This document shows, in pieces, positions 51,001 through 59,346 of a stretch of DNA of 64,000 bases. The DNA comes from Paludibaculum fermentans (GTDB lineage Bacteria; Acidobacteriota; Terriglobia; Bryobacterales; Bryobacteraceae): contig NZ_CP063849.1 of NCBI RefSeq assembly GCF_015277775.1, forward strand, positions 3,286,001 through 3,350,000, written 5' to 3'. The notes under the pieces are model-generated. The model did no database searches. It was given only the letters and a program-made list of their open reading frames with translations, and was not told the DNA's origin. Position 1 is the stretch's first letter, and the number at the start of each line of letters is the position of its first letter. A program made the translations under genes and the position numbers.

Positions 51001-52090
51001 GCTCACCGTGATCAACGGCTATGCCGAAGTGCTGGAACGCGGCGGCCAGTTGGACCCGCGGCGCATGGAGATGCTGTCGGAGATCGGCCGGGCCGGACAG
51101 CAGGCGGCGCTGCTCACCCAGCAACTGCTGGCGTTCAGCCGCTCGCAGCAATTGCGGATGGAGGTGCTGGACCTGAATGAGACGCTCACCTCCCTGGAGA
51201 CGATCCTGCGCCGCCTGATCGGCGAAAGTATCGTCCTCGTGATTGAGCCGGGCGTGGACCTGAGACGCATCGAGGGCGACGCCGGCCAAGCCCAGCAGGT
51301 GTTGATGAACCTGACGCTCAACGCGCGTGATGCGATGCCGATGGGCGGAGCCTTGCGCATCGCCACACGGAATGTCGATGTGAATGCCGCGCTGGCCCAA
51401 AGCTACCCCAACGTGCCGCACGGGGCGTATGTCGAACTGAATGTGGCCGACACGGGCGAGGGGATGGACGAAGAGACGCAGCGGCGCCTGTTCGAGCCGT
51501 TCTTTTCCACCAAGGAGCAGGGCCGCGGTACAGGCCTGGGGCTGGCAACGGTCTACGGCGTGGTGACGCAGAGCGGCGGGCACATTCTGGTGCAGTCCGT
51601 ACCCCGGCTGGGGACGACATTCCGAATCCTGTTCCCGGCTGTGGCAGCCGCACCCGAGGGGAAAGCCAAGACCGAGCCGGCCGCGCCCATTCCGCTTCCG
51701 GTGGCTGCGTGTGGAGGGCGGATCCTGCTGGTGGAGGATCAGCGCGATGTCCGGTCCCTGGTGCGGACGATCCTCGAGCAGGCGGGCTACACCGTGCTGG
51801 AGGCCAGCGACGTGGACCAGGCGGAAAAGATCTGGAACGAGCAACAGGAGCCGATCGACCTGCTGCTGACGGACGTCGTGATGCCGGGACGCAGCGGCAT
51901 TGAACTGGCCGCCTGGGTGAGGCAGCAGAAGGGTGATTGCCCGATCCTGCTGATGTCGGGCTTTGTCGATCAGGAGTCGATGGGAGAAGAGGCGGAAGCG
52001 GTGGCGGCGAGGGCCCTGCCGATGATCCAGAAGCCGTTCAATCCCAGCGACCTGGTGGCGTCGGTCCGGCGCATGCTGGCTGGAGTTTAG
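48068..52090 (+). CDS. Hybrid histidine kinase with periplasmic beta-propeller sensor
   Basis: The 1340-residue protein has a signal-like N-terminus, two periplasmic Reg_prop propellers (about 45-680; repeats such as DGYLWLGTRDGIVRFDG and DGTLWIGQSEGGVTSW), a Y_Y_Y domain (about 690-755; FRYRLDGFDSEWVEAGNRRS), one membrane helix (about 765-782), a PAS domain (about 845-960), HisKA with His in LAGGIAHDFNNLLTVINGY (about 973), HATPase with DTGEGMDEE (about 1129) and a receiver with Asp in LLLTDVVMPGRSG (about 1267). It is the HTCS layout that senses glycan breakdown products in Bacteroidetes and others, here with a C-terminal receiver but no AraC output. The start is a TTG; a longer reading is blocked upstream. 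Confidence 0.93.
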   Translation: MRTRLVSAVRLGLVVAVVCTTDPCWALTPSKRISQYVLEHWHVKEGLRQGTIQAIAQTPDGYLWLGTRDGIVRFDGVSFRTFRSTDTPAIRHNNISDLAVGKDGTLWIGQSEGGVTSWRNGTLRHFGKQEGLASDSVRSLSLGPDGTLWIGLFGAGVTSLKGGKTQNFAKADGLPDNTVRAIYSGSNGAWVGTDRGVARIENGRVTQPAFAAELGPVLINAFLEDRRGQLWIGTGGKGLARWAGGRLEFFGEEQGLKGTVVRSIVEDRDGILWVGTGNALNRLSGGRFESFTTVNGLGDNYIRKLLEDREGSLWVGLFGGGLDRLKDGLFVNWSREEGLSGDFVFSVREMSNGAVWMATNGGGVSRLAGSVITQFGAAEGMPSDVALSIGELKDGTALFGFKDRGLWTWSDGRFRAVPIDAEADRSDILAITEDAAGALWLTTNAGMRVRRNGAWSSPVTPAADDSHLHTSDLLVRRDGSVWTAGSDGIARLDGSKLVFQRDASGARLPKAHSLFEDSEGILWAATNGQGLRIQRNGAWFKVDAASGMPVEVLYQVLEDGRGGLWMTSDRGVLMASRQELLDAAGDPRKRVQFRLYGLADGLRSSECNGGGGGHPMGWRGRDGRLWIPTVRGVAMVDPSSLQAHSAPPPAVVEEVRTGQRSYQFGEQLSLGPGIGELEFRYHSLSLRAPEGLRFRYRLDGFDSEWVEAGNRRSAFYTNLPPGRYNFRVEVASSESDWVGGGPVTQVELRPRFHQTTLFRGLAVLGLILLLVWLSRIRAARSLAAGHAAAMRAAYAEMEQSVVERTSELDQANHILKAEIAERREIEEKLRRQKDDYETIFNLAPTQIWIKDTQNRCLRINRQVTLDLGLSPEAVEGRTLEELFPQFAGQYFQDDLEVIRTGTPKLGIVEKINAANGEVRLLFTDKVPRRDASGETIGVVSFSQDVTDRHRLEEQLRQAQRLESLGRLAGGIAHDFNNLLTVINGYAEVLERGGQLDPRRMEMLSEIGRAGQQAALLTQQLLAFSRSQQLRMEVLDLNETLTSLETILRRLIGESIVLVIEPGVDLRRIEGDAGQAQQVLMNLTLNARDAMPMGGALRIATRNVDVNAALAQSYPNVPHGAYVELNVADTGEGMDEETQRRLFEPFFSTKEQGRGTGLGLATVYGVVTQSGGHILVQSVPRLGTTFRILFPAVAAAPEGKAKTEPAAPIPLPVAACGGRILLVEDQRDVRSLVRTILEQAGYTVLEASDVDQAEKIWNEQQEPIDLLLTDVVMPGRSGIELAAWVRQQKGDCPILLMSGFVDQESMGEEAEAVAARALPMIQKPFNPSDLVASVRRMLAGV

Positions 52091-52192
52091 GATGTCCGGG
52101 TGTGGGCCAGGCGGCGCCAAGTCATTTGCCTGCAACGCAGCGTATGGATTCGTGATGCGCGCATACTCCATCGGCTAGAATAAAAGGTTCGT

Positions 52193-53125
52193 ATGTCCAA
52201 AATCGCATTCCTCTTCCCGGGCCAAGGCTCACAAGCCACCGGCATGGGCAAAGCGCTGGCTGATGCCTACCCTGCCGCGAAAGCGGTGTTCCAGGAAGCC
52301 GACGACGCGCTGGCCTTTCCCATCTCCAAGCTTTGCTTCGAAGGCCCTGACGATCAGCTCAAACTGACTCAGAACACACAGCCGGCGCTGTTGACGGTCT
52401 CGATTGCGGCACTGGCGGTGCTGCGCGAGAGCGGCTACGCTCCGGCGATTGTGGCGGGCCACAGCCTGGGCGAGTATTCGGCCCTGGTGGCGGCGGGCTC
52501 GCTGAAGTTCGCCGACGCGGTCCGGCTGGTCCGCCAGCGCGGGCTCTATATGCAGGAAGCCGTCCCGGCCGGGGTGGGCGCGATGGCGGCCATTCTGAGA
52601 CCACCGCTGGACAAGCTGGATGCGATTCTGGCCGAGGCGGCGCAGGGGGAAGTGGTTTCGGCCGCGAACTTCAATTCGCCAGACCAGTTGGTGATCGCCG
52701 GCCATGCCGGAGCCGTGGCTCGCGCCTGTGAAGCCCTCAAGGCGGCCGGGGCGAAGCGCACAGTGCCGCTGCCGGTGAGCGCGCCCTTCCATTGCTCGCT
52801 CATGCAGCCGGCGCAACAGCGGCTGAAGTGCGACCTGGACAGCTGTGAGTTCTCCTACCTGACCGTGCCGCTGATCAACAACGTGGAAGCGCGTGAGATT
52901 TCGGCCGGCGACGACGCCCGCCAGGGGTTGTACCTGCAGGTGCCCGGCGCGGTGCGCTGGACAGACGCGATGCGCAAACTGGCCGCTTTCGGCGTGGACC
53001 GGGCCGTGGAAGTGGGCGCCGGCGCTGTCCTGTGCGGCCTGCTGAAGCAGATAGAACCGGGCATCAGGACGGCCAAGTTCGGCGATCCCGCCGATCTGGG
53101 AAAAGTCAGTGAGTTACTCGCATAG
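52193..53125 (+). CDS. fabD: Malonyl-CoA:ACP transacylase
   Basis: The 310-residue protein has IAFLFPGQGSQATGMGKALA at the start, the nucleophile in VAGHSLGEYSALVAAGSL (Ser about 90), QRGLYMQEAVPAGVGAMAAI with the active-site Arg region, and the catalytic His in SAPFHCSLMQPA (about 199). FabD transfers malonate from CoA to acyl carrier protein, the entry step of fatty-acid synthesis. Its stop lies inside the next gene (17-bp overlap). No other fab gene is in the window. Confidence 0.96.
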   Translation: MSKIAFLFPGQGSQATGMGKALADAYPAAKAVFQEADDALAFPISKLCFEGPDDQLKLTQNTQPALLTVSIAALAVLRESGYAPAIVAGHSLGEYSALVAAGSLKFADAVRLVRQRGLYMQEAVPAGVGAMAAILRPPLDKLDAILAEAAQGEVVSAANFNSPDQLVIAGHAGAVARACEALKAAGAKRTVPLPVSAPFHCSLMQPAQQRLKCDLDSCEFSYLTVPLINNVEAREISAGDDARQGLYLQVPGAVRWTDAMRKLAAFGVDRAVEVGAGAVLCGLLKQIEPGIRTAKFGDPADLGKVSELLA

Positions 53126-53777
53126 TTTCTTGATCTTCGCCTACAGCGTGCTTCTCCTGCCCGCACAGGAGCAGAGCGCGTTGCAGCGCGAACCAAAGGG
53201 CTGGGTGGATGTTTCGCCCGGCCCTCAATTGCAGGGCTGGACGCGGTTGGGCATCGCGCCCGATCCGCGGGCCGAGGCGTCGCAGTGGAAGCTGCGCCCG
53301 GACGGCGTCCTGGAATGCGAAGGCAACCGCGGGCACGACTGGCTGCGGTACGACCAGGAACAGGGCGATTTTGTGTTCCACGTCGAGTTTCGCTATGTCC
53401 CGGTAGAGGGCAACCCGCGGTATAACAGCGGGATCTTCGTGCGGACGTTGGCGGATTACAGCCTGTGGTACCAGGATCAGATCGGCAGCAGGCAGGGCGG
53501 CTACTTTTTCGGCTACATCCATGTGGATGGGCTGAAGCGGCGGTTTGACCTGAGCGGCCAACTGGCGGAACAGAGGGTGAAGGCGGCAGGCGAATGGAAT
53601 ACCCTGGAAGTCACCGCCCAGGGGCCGGTGCTCACCTCGTGGGTGAACGGCGCGGTGGTCAACCAGTACAAATACTGCCAGTTGGAACGCGGCTACATTG
53701 GGTTGGAAGGCGAAGGGTATCGGATTGAGTTTCGGAATCTGAAACTGAAACCACTGACGGCGGCTCGGCTACAATGA
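53109..53777 (+). CDS. DUF1080 (3-keto-disaccharide hydrolase-type) protein, exported
   Basis: The 222-residue protein starts at a GTG within fabD and has signal SHSFLIFAYSVLLLPAQ. The beta-sandwich DUF1080 domain contains WKLRPDGVLECEGNRGHDWL, FVFHVEFRYVPVEGNPRYNS, GIFVRTLADYSLWYQDQIG and a closing GYIGLEGEGYRIEFRNLKLK. The family binds sugars, and some members hydrolyse 3-keto-glycosides. It overlaps both neighbours, so it is an inner gene of the fabD operon. A second DUF1080 gene lies at 58275-58892. Confidence 0.88.
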   Translation: MSYSHSFLIFAYSVLLLPAQEQSALQREPKGWVDVSPGPQLQGWTRLGIAPDPRAEASQWKLRPDGVLECEGNRGHDWLRYDQEQGDFVFHVEFRYVPVEGNPRYNSGIFVRTLADYSLWYQDQIGSRQGGYFFGYIHVDGLKRRFDLSGQLAEQRVKAAGEWNTLEVTAQGPVLTSWVNGAVVNQYKYCQLERGYIGLEGEGYRIEFRNLKLKPLTAARLQ

Positions 53778-54814
53778 GACAGTTCATGAATACGAGAAGA
53801 AACGCGTCTTTACTCCTGCTGACACTCGGGTTGGTAGGGGCGGCCTGTAAATCGAGAGTCCCGCCGAACGTGGCCGCCACGGTGAACGGCCGGGCCATCA
53901 CCTTCGCGGATCTGGACCGGCAGTTCAAGCGGCAATTCCCCCAACAGCCGGAGGGGGCCTCACCGGACCAGGTGCAGTTCCAGAAGCTGGAATTGCTGCG
54001 GACGATGATCGACGAGGAGATCTTCCTCCAGCGTGCTGAGAAGCTGTCGCTGCTGGCCAAGGACGACGAAGTGGATTCGCGCCTCAGCCAGTTGAAGGCG
54101 CCCTACACGCAGGAAGAGTTCCAGAAGCAGCTCGATGCCCAGGGCATGAACATGGAAGAGCTGAAGTCGCAGATCCGGCGGCGGCTCACCATTGAAAAGC
54201 TGGTGAACCGCGAGATCGGCAACCAGATCAACATCAGCGACAAGGACGTCAGCGAGTTCTATAACGCCAACAAGGCGAGCTTCCGGTTCCCTGAGACGAT
54301 GTATCACGTGGCCAGGATCGTGGTGACGCCCGGTCCGGACCCGAACGTGCGGAACCTCTCCGGCAACAAGGCCCAGAACGAAGACCAGGCGCGCAAGAAG
54401 ATCCTCATGATTGAGGCGCGGCTGAAGCAGGGCGAGGACTTTTCGACGCTGGCGCAGGCGTTCAGCGAAGATCCGCAGAGCGCGGCCAATGGCGGCGACG
54501 TGGGTTATGTCCAGGAATCAAGCCTGGCGCAGGCCGACACCGACACGCGCAAGGCGATCATGACGCTGCTGCCCGGCCAGGTCTCGACGCCCATCCGCAA
54601 TGCGGGCGGCTATCACATCCTGAAAATGGTGGCGAGGGAACCCGCGGGCCAGCGGGAACTGGACGATCCGCGCGTGCAGCAGAACATTCGTGAGACGCTG
54701 CGGACCCGCAAGGAACAACTGCTGCGCAACGCCTATCTCGACGCCTGCCGCAATGAGAGCCCGGTGATGAATTACCTGGCCCTCTCCATCGCGCCCGGCT
54801 TTGAAAAGAAGTAA
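53774..54814 (+). CDS. PpiC-type peptidyl-prolyl isomerase lipoprotein
   Basis: This 346-residue protein begins MRQFMNTRRNASLLLLTLGL then VGAACKS, with a lipobox (VGAAC) at about residue 25. The N-terminal helical chaperone part (about 30-170) resembles SurA/PrsA. The parvulin domain (about 180-295) contains VARIVVTPG, QGEDFSTLAQAFSEDPQSAA, NGGDVGYVQESSL and AGGYHILKMV. It would help fold exported or outer-membrane proteins. It overlaps the DUF1080 gene by 4 bp. An internal ATG at 53786 is a possible start. Confidence 0.93.
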   Translation: MRQFMNTRRNASLLLLTLGLVGAACKSRVPPNVAATVNGRAITFADLDRQFKRQFPQQPEGASPDQVQFQKLELLRTMIDEEIFLQRAEKLSLLAKDDEVDSRLSQLKAPYTQEEFQKQLDAQGMNMEELKSQIRRRLTIEKLVNREIGNQINISDKDVSEFYNANKASFRFPETMYHVARIVVTPGPDPNVRNLSGNKAQNEDQARKKILMIEARLKQGEDFSTLAQAFSEDPQSAANGGDVGYVQESSLAQADTDTRKAIMTLLPGQVSTPIRNAGGYHILKMVAREPAGQRELDDPRVQQNIRETLRTRKEQLLRNAYLDACRNESPVMNYLALSIAPGFEKK

Positions 54815-54838
54815 CAACCTAACCCAAGCACAAAATAC

Positions 54839-54866
54839 GGTACCGCAATACAATTATTGCGGTACC
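54839..54866. promoter_or_regulatory. Perfect 11-bp inverted repeat abutting a start codon
   Basis: GGTACCGCAAT (54839-54849) and ATTGCGGTACC (54856-54866) are perfectly complementary with a 6-nt loop (ACAATT). The right arm ends 2 bp before the ATG at 54869, where a ribosome site should be. No T-run follows, so it is not a normal terminator. It may be an operator or a hairpin that controls translation of the next gene. Confidence 0.6.
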
Positions 54867-54868
54867 AG

Positions 54869-56161
54869 ATGTCTTTATCCTCCTCCATACCGTTCGAGTG
54901 GCCAGCATCGTGGCGCAGCCCGGATCTGCTGAGACTGCTGGACGGCAGCCCCATCAATACTCTGCTTCTGCCCGAAGGGACGCCTCCGGAAATCCGTACG
55001 GCGGCGGAGGGACGTAAGCTGGAATGCCCGGCGCAGATCCAGTGGAGTTCGCTGAAGGAAGTGGACTGGCGGTCCAACGCCCCCGTCATCGCAATTAACG
55101 ACGGAGTATGGCCTGACCTTTCGATCAAGACACAATCCAACTCGCCCGATGGCGTGCAGGGCGGACCCACCGGAGCTCCGTGGCTGGATGCGAATGGCTG
55201 GATGCTGCAACTGGCGCGCTGCCGCGCGGCGGGCCGGCCGGTCTGGATCAAGGCTCCGCCGCCGGAGAAGCCCGAGACTCTCAACTTCTCCACCTATTTG
55301 CTGGCTGCCTGCGAGGCGGCCGCGTATGGAGCGCGGCGGCCCATCTGGCTGCCTCCGCTGATGGCCGAAGGGCTGGCGAAGGGGAATGCGGCGGCGCTGT
55401 CGGATTGGCGGAAGCTGGTAGAGATCGAGCGCTGGCTGGAGTCGCAGAACGCATGGAGCAACTGGCCGGCGCTGGCGCGGCTGGCGATCGTCTCCGATTT
55501 CTCGGGACCGAATGAGTACAATTCGAGCGAAGTCCTGAATCTGTCCGCGCGGCGCAATCTGGCGTTCGTTCCGGTGGAGAAGGCGAAACTCGCCGCAGCC
55601 GACCTGGCCGGGAAGCGGGCCATCCTCTACGCCGATGGAGACGCGATGCCTGCGTCGATGGCGCCCCTGGTGCAGAAGTTCGTCGAGGCCGGGGGCCTGC
55701 TGTTGTGTATGAAGGCTCCCTCGGCGGCGATCCGGAATACGCGTCCGTCGCGCGAAGTGCATCCGCGCTATACGCTGCTGGAGTGCGGGAAGGGCCGCGT
55801 GGCGGTGAGCAAGGCTGACTGGGACGACCAGTTTGTCGTGGCCCAGGACACCCACCTGCTGATGAGCCGCCGGTACGATGCCATCCGGTTGTTCAACGCC
55901 GGCTCCATCACGTGCTACCAGACGCATTCGGCCGATGGCGGGAAGTGGCTGGCGCATCTGCTGAACTACGCCGGCCGCCTGCCGGCCCATCAGGTGAGCC
56001 TGCAGACGTGGCAGGCGATCAAGGCAGCGAAGGCGTATATGCCGGAAAAGGCCCAGCCGGTCGCCTTGGAAATCCACCGGGAACCCGGCCAGCAGGAAGT
56101 CTACCTGCCGAGCTTTTCTGTGTACTGTGCCGTAGAATTGGAGCTAACTCACCATGCATAG
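54869..56161 (+). CDS. Hypothetical protein (430 aa)
   Basis: I do not recognise a family with certainty. No signal peptide is seen. Residues about 1-200 include IRTAAEGRKLECPAQIQWSS and NGWMLQLARCRAAGRPVWIK. The second half contains ILYADGDAMPASMAPLVQKF and VEAGGLLLCMKAPSAA, similar to a glutamine-amidotransferase-like (GATase1/GH42-trimerisation) Rossmann fold, and ends in a beta domain (EIHREPGQQEVYLPSFSVYC). It overlaps the DUF362 gene by 8 bp, so the two are probably cotranscribed. The palindrome before its start replaces a visible ribosome site. Confidence 0.7.
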   Translation: MSLSSSIPFEWPASWRSPDLLRLLDGSPINTLLLPEGTPPEIRTAAEGRKLECPAQIQWSSLKEVDWRSNAPVIAINDGVWPDLSIKTQSNSPDGVQGGPTGAPWLDANGWMLQLARCRAAGRPVWIKAPPPEKPETLNFSTYLLAACEAAAYGARRPIWLPPLMAEGLAKGNAAALSDWRKLVEIERWLESQNAWSNWPALARLAIVSDFSGPNEYNSSEVLNLSARRNLAFVPVEKAKLAAADLAGKRAILYADGDAMPASMAPLVQKFVEAGGLLLCMKAPSAAIRNTRPSREVHPRYTLLECGKGRVAVSKADWDDQFVVAQDTHLLMSRRYDAIRLFNAGSITCYQTHSADGGKWLAHLLNYAGRLPAHQVSLQTWQAIKAAKAYMPEKAQPVALEIHREPGQQEVYLPSFSVYCAVELELTHHA

Positions 56162-57305
56162 ACACATGGCCCCTGGGATTTCGCGCCGCCATTTCTTTGC
56201 CGCGGCGTCCGCTACCGCACTTCCGCTGTTCGCGGCTGCGCCCGCGCCGGCGGCTCCTGTCAGCATCGCGCGCTGTCCCGACTACGGCACGGCGCTCACA
56301 CCGACCTTGAAGACCATGTTCGACCAACTGGGCGGCCTGGGCCGGCTGGTGGCCGGCAAGACGGTGGGCATCAAGATCAACCTGACGGGCTCGCCCCGGC
56401 AGAGGCTGGGCAACACCCCGGCGGAGTTGGCGCAGTACACGCATCCGGCGGTGGTCGGGTCAGTGGTCCGATTGATGGGCCAGGCCGGCGCGCGGCGCAT
56501 CCGCATCCTGGAAGGGTGCTTTGCCTGCGACGATCCGATGGAAGAGTTCCTGATCGAGGTGGGCTGGGATCCGTCGCCGCTGCTGAACGCGGCCACGATG
56601 GTCGACATGGAGAATACCAACACGTTGGGCAAGGGCCGCAAGTATGCGCGGTTCAAGACCCCCAACGGCGGCCACATCTTCCCGTCGATCATGATGAACC
56701 ACTCCTATGAGGAGGTCGACGTACTGGTGTCGCTGGCCAAGTTGAAGGAGCACGCGACCTGCGGCGTCACGCTGTCGATGAAGAACATGTTCGGCGCCAC
56801 GCCGCTGACCATCTACGGAGATCACGCCGGCAAGGACGACGCGGATGAGGCCACGGCGCGCGGCGGACGGGGCACCATCATGCATGCCGGCGCGCGGCAA
56901 CCCGCCGCGATCGCCGAGCCGGAGCGGGATCCGAGGTCTCCTCGAGAGGACAAATACCGCATGCCGCGCATTGTGGCCGACATCGCGGCCGCGCGGCCCA
57001 TTCACCTGGCGATCATCGACGGCATCTCCACAATGACCGGCGGCGAAGGACCCTGGAATGGCGGACGGCTGCGCGCGGTGAATCCGGGGATTCTCATTGC
57101 CGGGACGAACGCGGTCTGCACGGATGCGGTGGGGACGGCGGTGATGGGCTTCGATCCGATGGCCGACCGCGGCACGCCGCCTTTTGAGTACTGCGACAGC
57201 TCACTGAAGTTGGCGGAGATGCACGGCGTCGGGACACGCGATCTCTCGAGGATCGAAATCGCCGGTTTGCCGATCAAGGACGCCGTGTTCAAGTTCCGGG
57301 TGTAG
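56154..57305 (+). CDS. DUF362 protein with Tat signal
   Basis: The 383-residue protein has a twin-arginine leader (GISRRHFFAAASATALPLFA). DUF362 segments follow: VAGKTVGIKINLTG (about 61-74), THPAVVGSVVRLMGQAGARR (about 93-112), NHSYEEVDVLVSLAKLKEHA, TCGVTLSMKNMFGATPLTIY and IDGISTMTGGEGPWNGGRLR. DUF362 proteins are often iron-sulfur related, but the ferredoxin Cys cluster is not present here, so this is the domain alone. Function is unknown. A strong terminator follows. Confidence 0.9.
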   Translation: MHRHMAPGISRRHFFAAASATALPLFAAAPAPAAPVSIARCPDYGTALTPTLKTMFDQLGGLGRLVAGKTVGIKINLTGSPRQRLGNTPAELAQYTHPAVVGSVVRLMGQAGARRIRILEGCFACDDPMEEFLIEVGWDPSPLLNAATMVDMENTNTLGKGRKYARFKTPNGGHIFPSIMMNHSYEEVDVLVSLAKLKEHATCGVTLSMKNMFGATPLTIYGDHAGKDDADEATARGGRGTIMHAGARQPAAIAEPERDPRSPREDKYRMPRIVADIAAARPIHLAIIDGISTMTGGEGPWNGGRLRAVNPGILIAGTNAVCTDAVGTAVMGFDPMADRGTPPFEYCDSSLKLAEMHGVGTRDLSRIEIAGLPIKDAVFKFRV

Positions 57306-57338
57306 CGGCCTGGCTGGCTGCCGAACGGACAAAAAAAT

Positions 57339-57368
57339 AGAGGCCGGCGTCCATGGCCGGCCTCTTTT
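57339..57368. terminator. Bidirectional rho-independent terminator
   Basis: AGAGGCCGGC (57339-57348) pairs perfectly with GCCGGCCTCT (57356-57365) around a 7-nt loop, followed by TTT. On the left there is a run of seven A (57331-57337), which reads as a U-tract on the minus strand. It therefore suits both the DUF362 gene and the convergent DUF4097 gene. Confidence 0.88.
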
Positions 57369-57388
57369 GCTTCAATTTCGTACTTCTG

Positions 57389-58207
57389 TCAGGCTTTTTT
57401 CTTGATCTGAACGCCACCGTTCACTGTGGTGACGCTCACTCTTGGTCCGCCGCCGCCTACGCGCAGATCCATTTTCTTGGGGCCCCACTTGCCTTCCACG
57501 ACGGCGCCGTCGAAGTTGGTGGTCATCCCGCCGTTGACGGTTTCGGCGTGGACGTTGGCCGCGAAAGCTGCCGGGACGGTCAGGACGACTCCGCCGTTCA
57601 CCGTCTCTACCTCCAGCCCCTCACCTTCCCAGCGGTTGCCCGCGATGTCGACGTGCACGCCGCCGTTCACGGTCTCGCCCTTAACGGTGCCGTTCACGCC
57701 GGAGAGCGTGATGCCGCCGTTCACGGTTTGGAACCGCAGGTTGCCGCGTACGTCGGAGACATTGATCCCGCCATTGACGGAATCCAGCTTCAGGTCGATC
57801 TTGCGGGGGACGAAGGCCTCGTAGCTGACGCTCCACTTCTGGTCGCCTGTCTTGAACCCGAACGTGGTGGATTTAGGACCATCGGATTTGACGGTGGAGC
57901 CGCTGGTGAGGACATGGACCTGGTTCAGGCGGTCGCGCGACTCGGACTCGCTGTCACCCCAGGCTTCCACCTTGGCGCGGAGCAGGATCTCGTTCCTGTC
58001 CCAGGCCACGATACGGATGCCGCCGTTGGGCGCCGCGTCCACCTCCAGCCGTCCGGAATAGGCGACATTCATCTCGCGCAGGTCGCAGACGCGGTGACGA
58101 CTGTCGTTCCCGCGGTCTTCACAGGTAAGTTTCTTTTCCTGTGCCGGCGCCAGGGCCGTCGCAAGAAGAAAGGCCGCCCCAAGGGCGGAGATGGTGCGAA
58201 TGTTCAT
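57389..58207 (-). CDS. DUF4097-type exported beta-helix protein
   Basis: The 272-residue protein has signal MNIRTISALGAAFLLATALA. A repetitive right-handed beta structure follows, with the unit T/SVNGGI/V repeated about seven times (LDSVNGGINVSDVRGNLRFQ, TVNGGITLSGVNGTVKGE, TVNGGVHVDIAG, TVNGGVVLTV, TVNGGMTTNFDG and a last TVNGGVQIKK). This is the DUF4097/DUF2807 type seen in cell-surface or adhesin-like proteins and near PspC or sigma systems. Its role is unknown. It is convergent with the DUF362 gene through the shared terminator. Confidence 0.85.
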   Translation of the reverse strand: MNIRTISALGAAFLLATALAPAQEKKLTCEDRGNDSRHRVCDLREMNVAYSGRLEVDAAPNGGIRIVAWDRNEILLRAKVEAWGDSESESRDRLNQVHVLTSGSTVKSDGPKSTTFGFKTGDQKWSVSYEAFVPRKIDLKLDSVNGGINVSDVRGNLRFQTVNGGITLSGVNGTVKGETVNGGVHVDIAGNRWEGEGLEVETVNGGVVLTVPAAFAANVHAETVNGGMTTNFDGAVVEGKWGPKKMDLRVGGGGPRVSVTTVNGGVQIKKKA

Positions 58208-58274
58208 CGCGTAACCTCCAACCCGTTAAGACGGCCTTCTGGCGAATATGTTCGAGATAAGTGTAACGAACCGG

Positions 58275-58892
58275 TTATTTCTTGGCGGCGGCGGCCGGCG
58301 GGATCTCGCGGAACATCAGGTTCTTGTAGTAAACCGTGCTCTTGGGATCGTGCTGCTGCAGTGCGATGTAGCCCTTCATGAAGGTGTTCTTCTCGTCGAC
58401 GAAGTCGGTGATGACCTTGTCGTTCACCTTGATGATGATGTGGTTGCCGTCGGCGATGATGTGCTGTACACCCCACTCGCCGGGCTTGGTCGGGCTCTCG
58501 AGATTCTTGTGGAAATTGTACAGGCTGCCGGTCTTGACCGGGTCGCGGTGGGTGGCGTTCACCTGGGCTTCGTAACCCTTGGGGAAGCCGGGGCCGAAAG
58601 CGGTGCGGAAGTACATGCCGCTGTTCGAGCCTTCCATGATCTTGAATTCAGCCTTGAATTCGCAGTTGGTGCATTCCTTCGTCATCCAGAAGAGGTGGCT
58701 GGCGGCATCGTGACCCTTGATGCACATTTTGCCGTCTTCCTTCACCACGGTCCAGCTGTCGGGGTGTTCGTTCGCCTTCCAACCGTCCAGAGTTTTGCCG
58801 TTGAACATTTTGATCCATTTGCCGGGCTTGTCCCCGGCGCACAGGGGGAGGGCGAGGACAAGGCCCGCCAACAGAACGGTGCGGAGTTTCAT
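58275..58892 (-). CDS. DUF1080 protein, exported
   Basis: The 205-residue protein has signal MKLRTVLLAGLVLALPLCAG. The single DUF1080 domain contains KMFNGKTLDGWKANEHPDSW, NCEFKAEFKIMEGSNSGMYF, RTAFGPGFPKGYEAQVNATH and GYIALQQHDPKSTVYYKNLM. It is the compact form of the family, matching the usual length. It probably binds or cleaves sugars outside the cytoplasm. It lies upstream of the DUF4097 gene on the same strand, 67 bp apart. Confidence 0.93.
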   Translation of the reverse strand: MKLRTVLLAGLVLALPLCAGDKPGKWIKMFNGKTLDGWKANEHPDSWTVVKEDGKMCIKGHDAASHLFWMTKECTNCEFKAEFKIMEGSNSGMYFRTAFGPGFPKGYEAQVNATHRDPVKTGSLYNFHKNLESPTKPGEWGVQHIIADGNHIIIKVNDKVITDFVDEKNTFMKGYIALQQHDPKSTVYYKNLMFREIPPAAAAKK

Positions 58893-58959
58893 GTTCGCTA
58901 TTCTATTCGAGTTTCAGGTCCGGACGCACGCCTGAAAGCCTCGCTATCATGAGGTAGGG

Positions 58960-59346
58960 ATGGTGACACGCAACACGCGGCAAAAGGCCGCCATTCGCGA
59001 GGCTTTCGAGCACGCTGACCGTCCGCTCTCCACCGACGAAGTGCTGGCGATTGCGCAGACCGCCGTGGATGGCCTGGGCATTGCCACCGTCTACCGCAAT
59101 ATCAAGGCCCTGGTCGACGAGCAGTGGCTGATGGTGGTGGAACTGCCGGGCGAGGCGCCGCGCTACGAGATTTCGGGCAAAGCTCACCACCACCACTTCC
59201 GCTGCGACAAGTGCGGCCGGGTGTTCGAGTTGCACGGCTGCGTCCCGGCGATTGAGGCCCTGGCGGCGCCGGGCTTCCTGGTGCGCACGCACGAAGTGGT
59301 GCTCTACGGCCTATGCGTGGAATGCGGCCAGCCGCCGGCCGCCTAA
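58960..59346 (+). CDS. Fur-family metal-dependent regulator
   Basis: The 128-residue protein has the winged helix TRQKAAIREAFEHADRPLST; ATVYRNIKALVDEQWLMVVE. The dimer domain carries the metal ligands in KAHHHHFRCDKCGRVFELHG (about 72-91) and a second CxxC in YGLCVECGQPP (about 116-126). The four Cys suggest a structural zinc site as in Fur/PerR/Zur; which metal it senses cannot be told. Its stop overlaps that of lspA by 4 bp, tail to tail. Confidence 0.93.
   Translation: MVTRNTRQKAAIREAFEHADRPLSTDEVLAIAQTAVDGLGIATVYRNIKALVDEQWLMVVELPGEAPRYEISGKAHHHHFRCDKCGRVFELHGCVPAIEALAAPGFLVRTHEVVLYGLCVECGQPPAA

Noticed and set aside
50204-52171. 655-codon minus-strand open frame under the hybrid kinase
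   Set aside because: The plus strand encodes PAS, HisKA, HATPase and receiver motifs in order; the reverse frame has no recognisable content.
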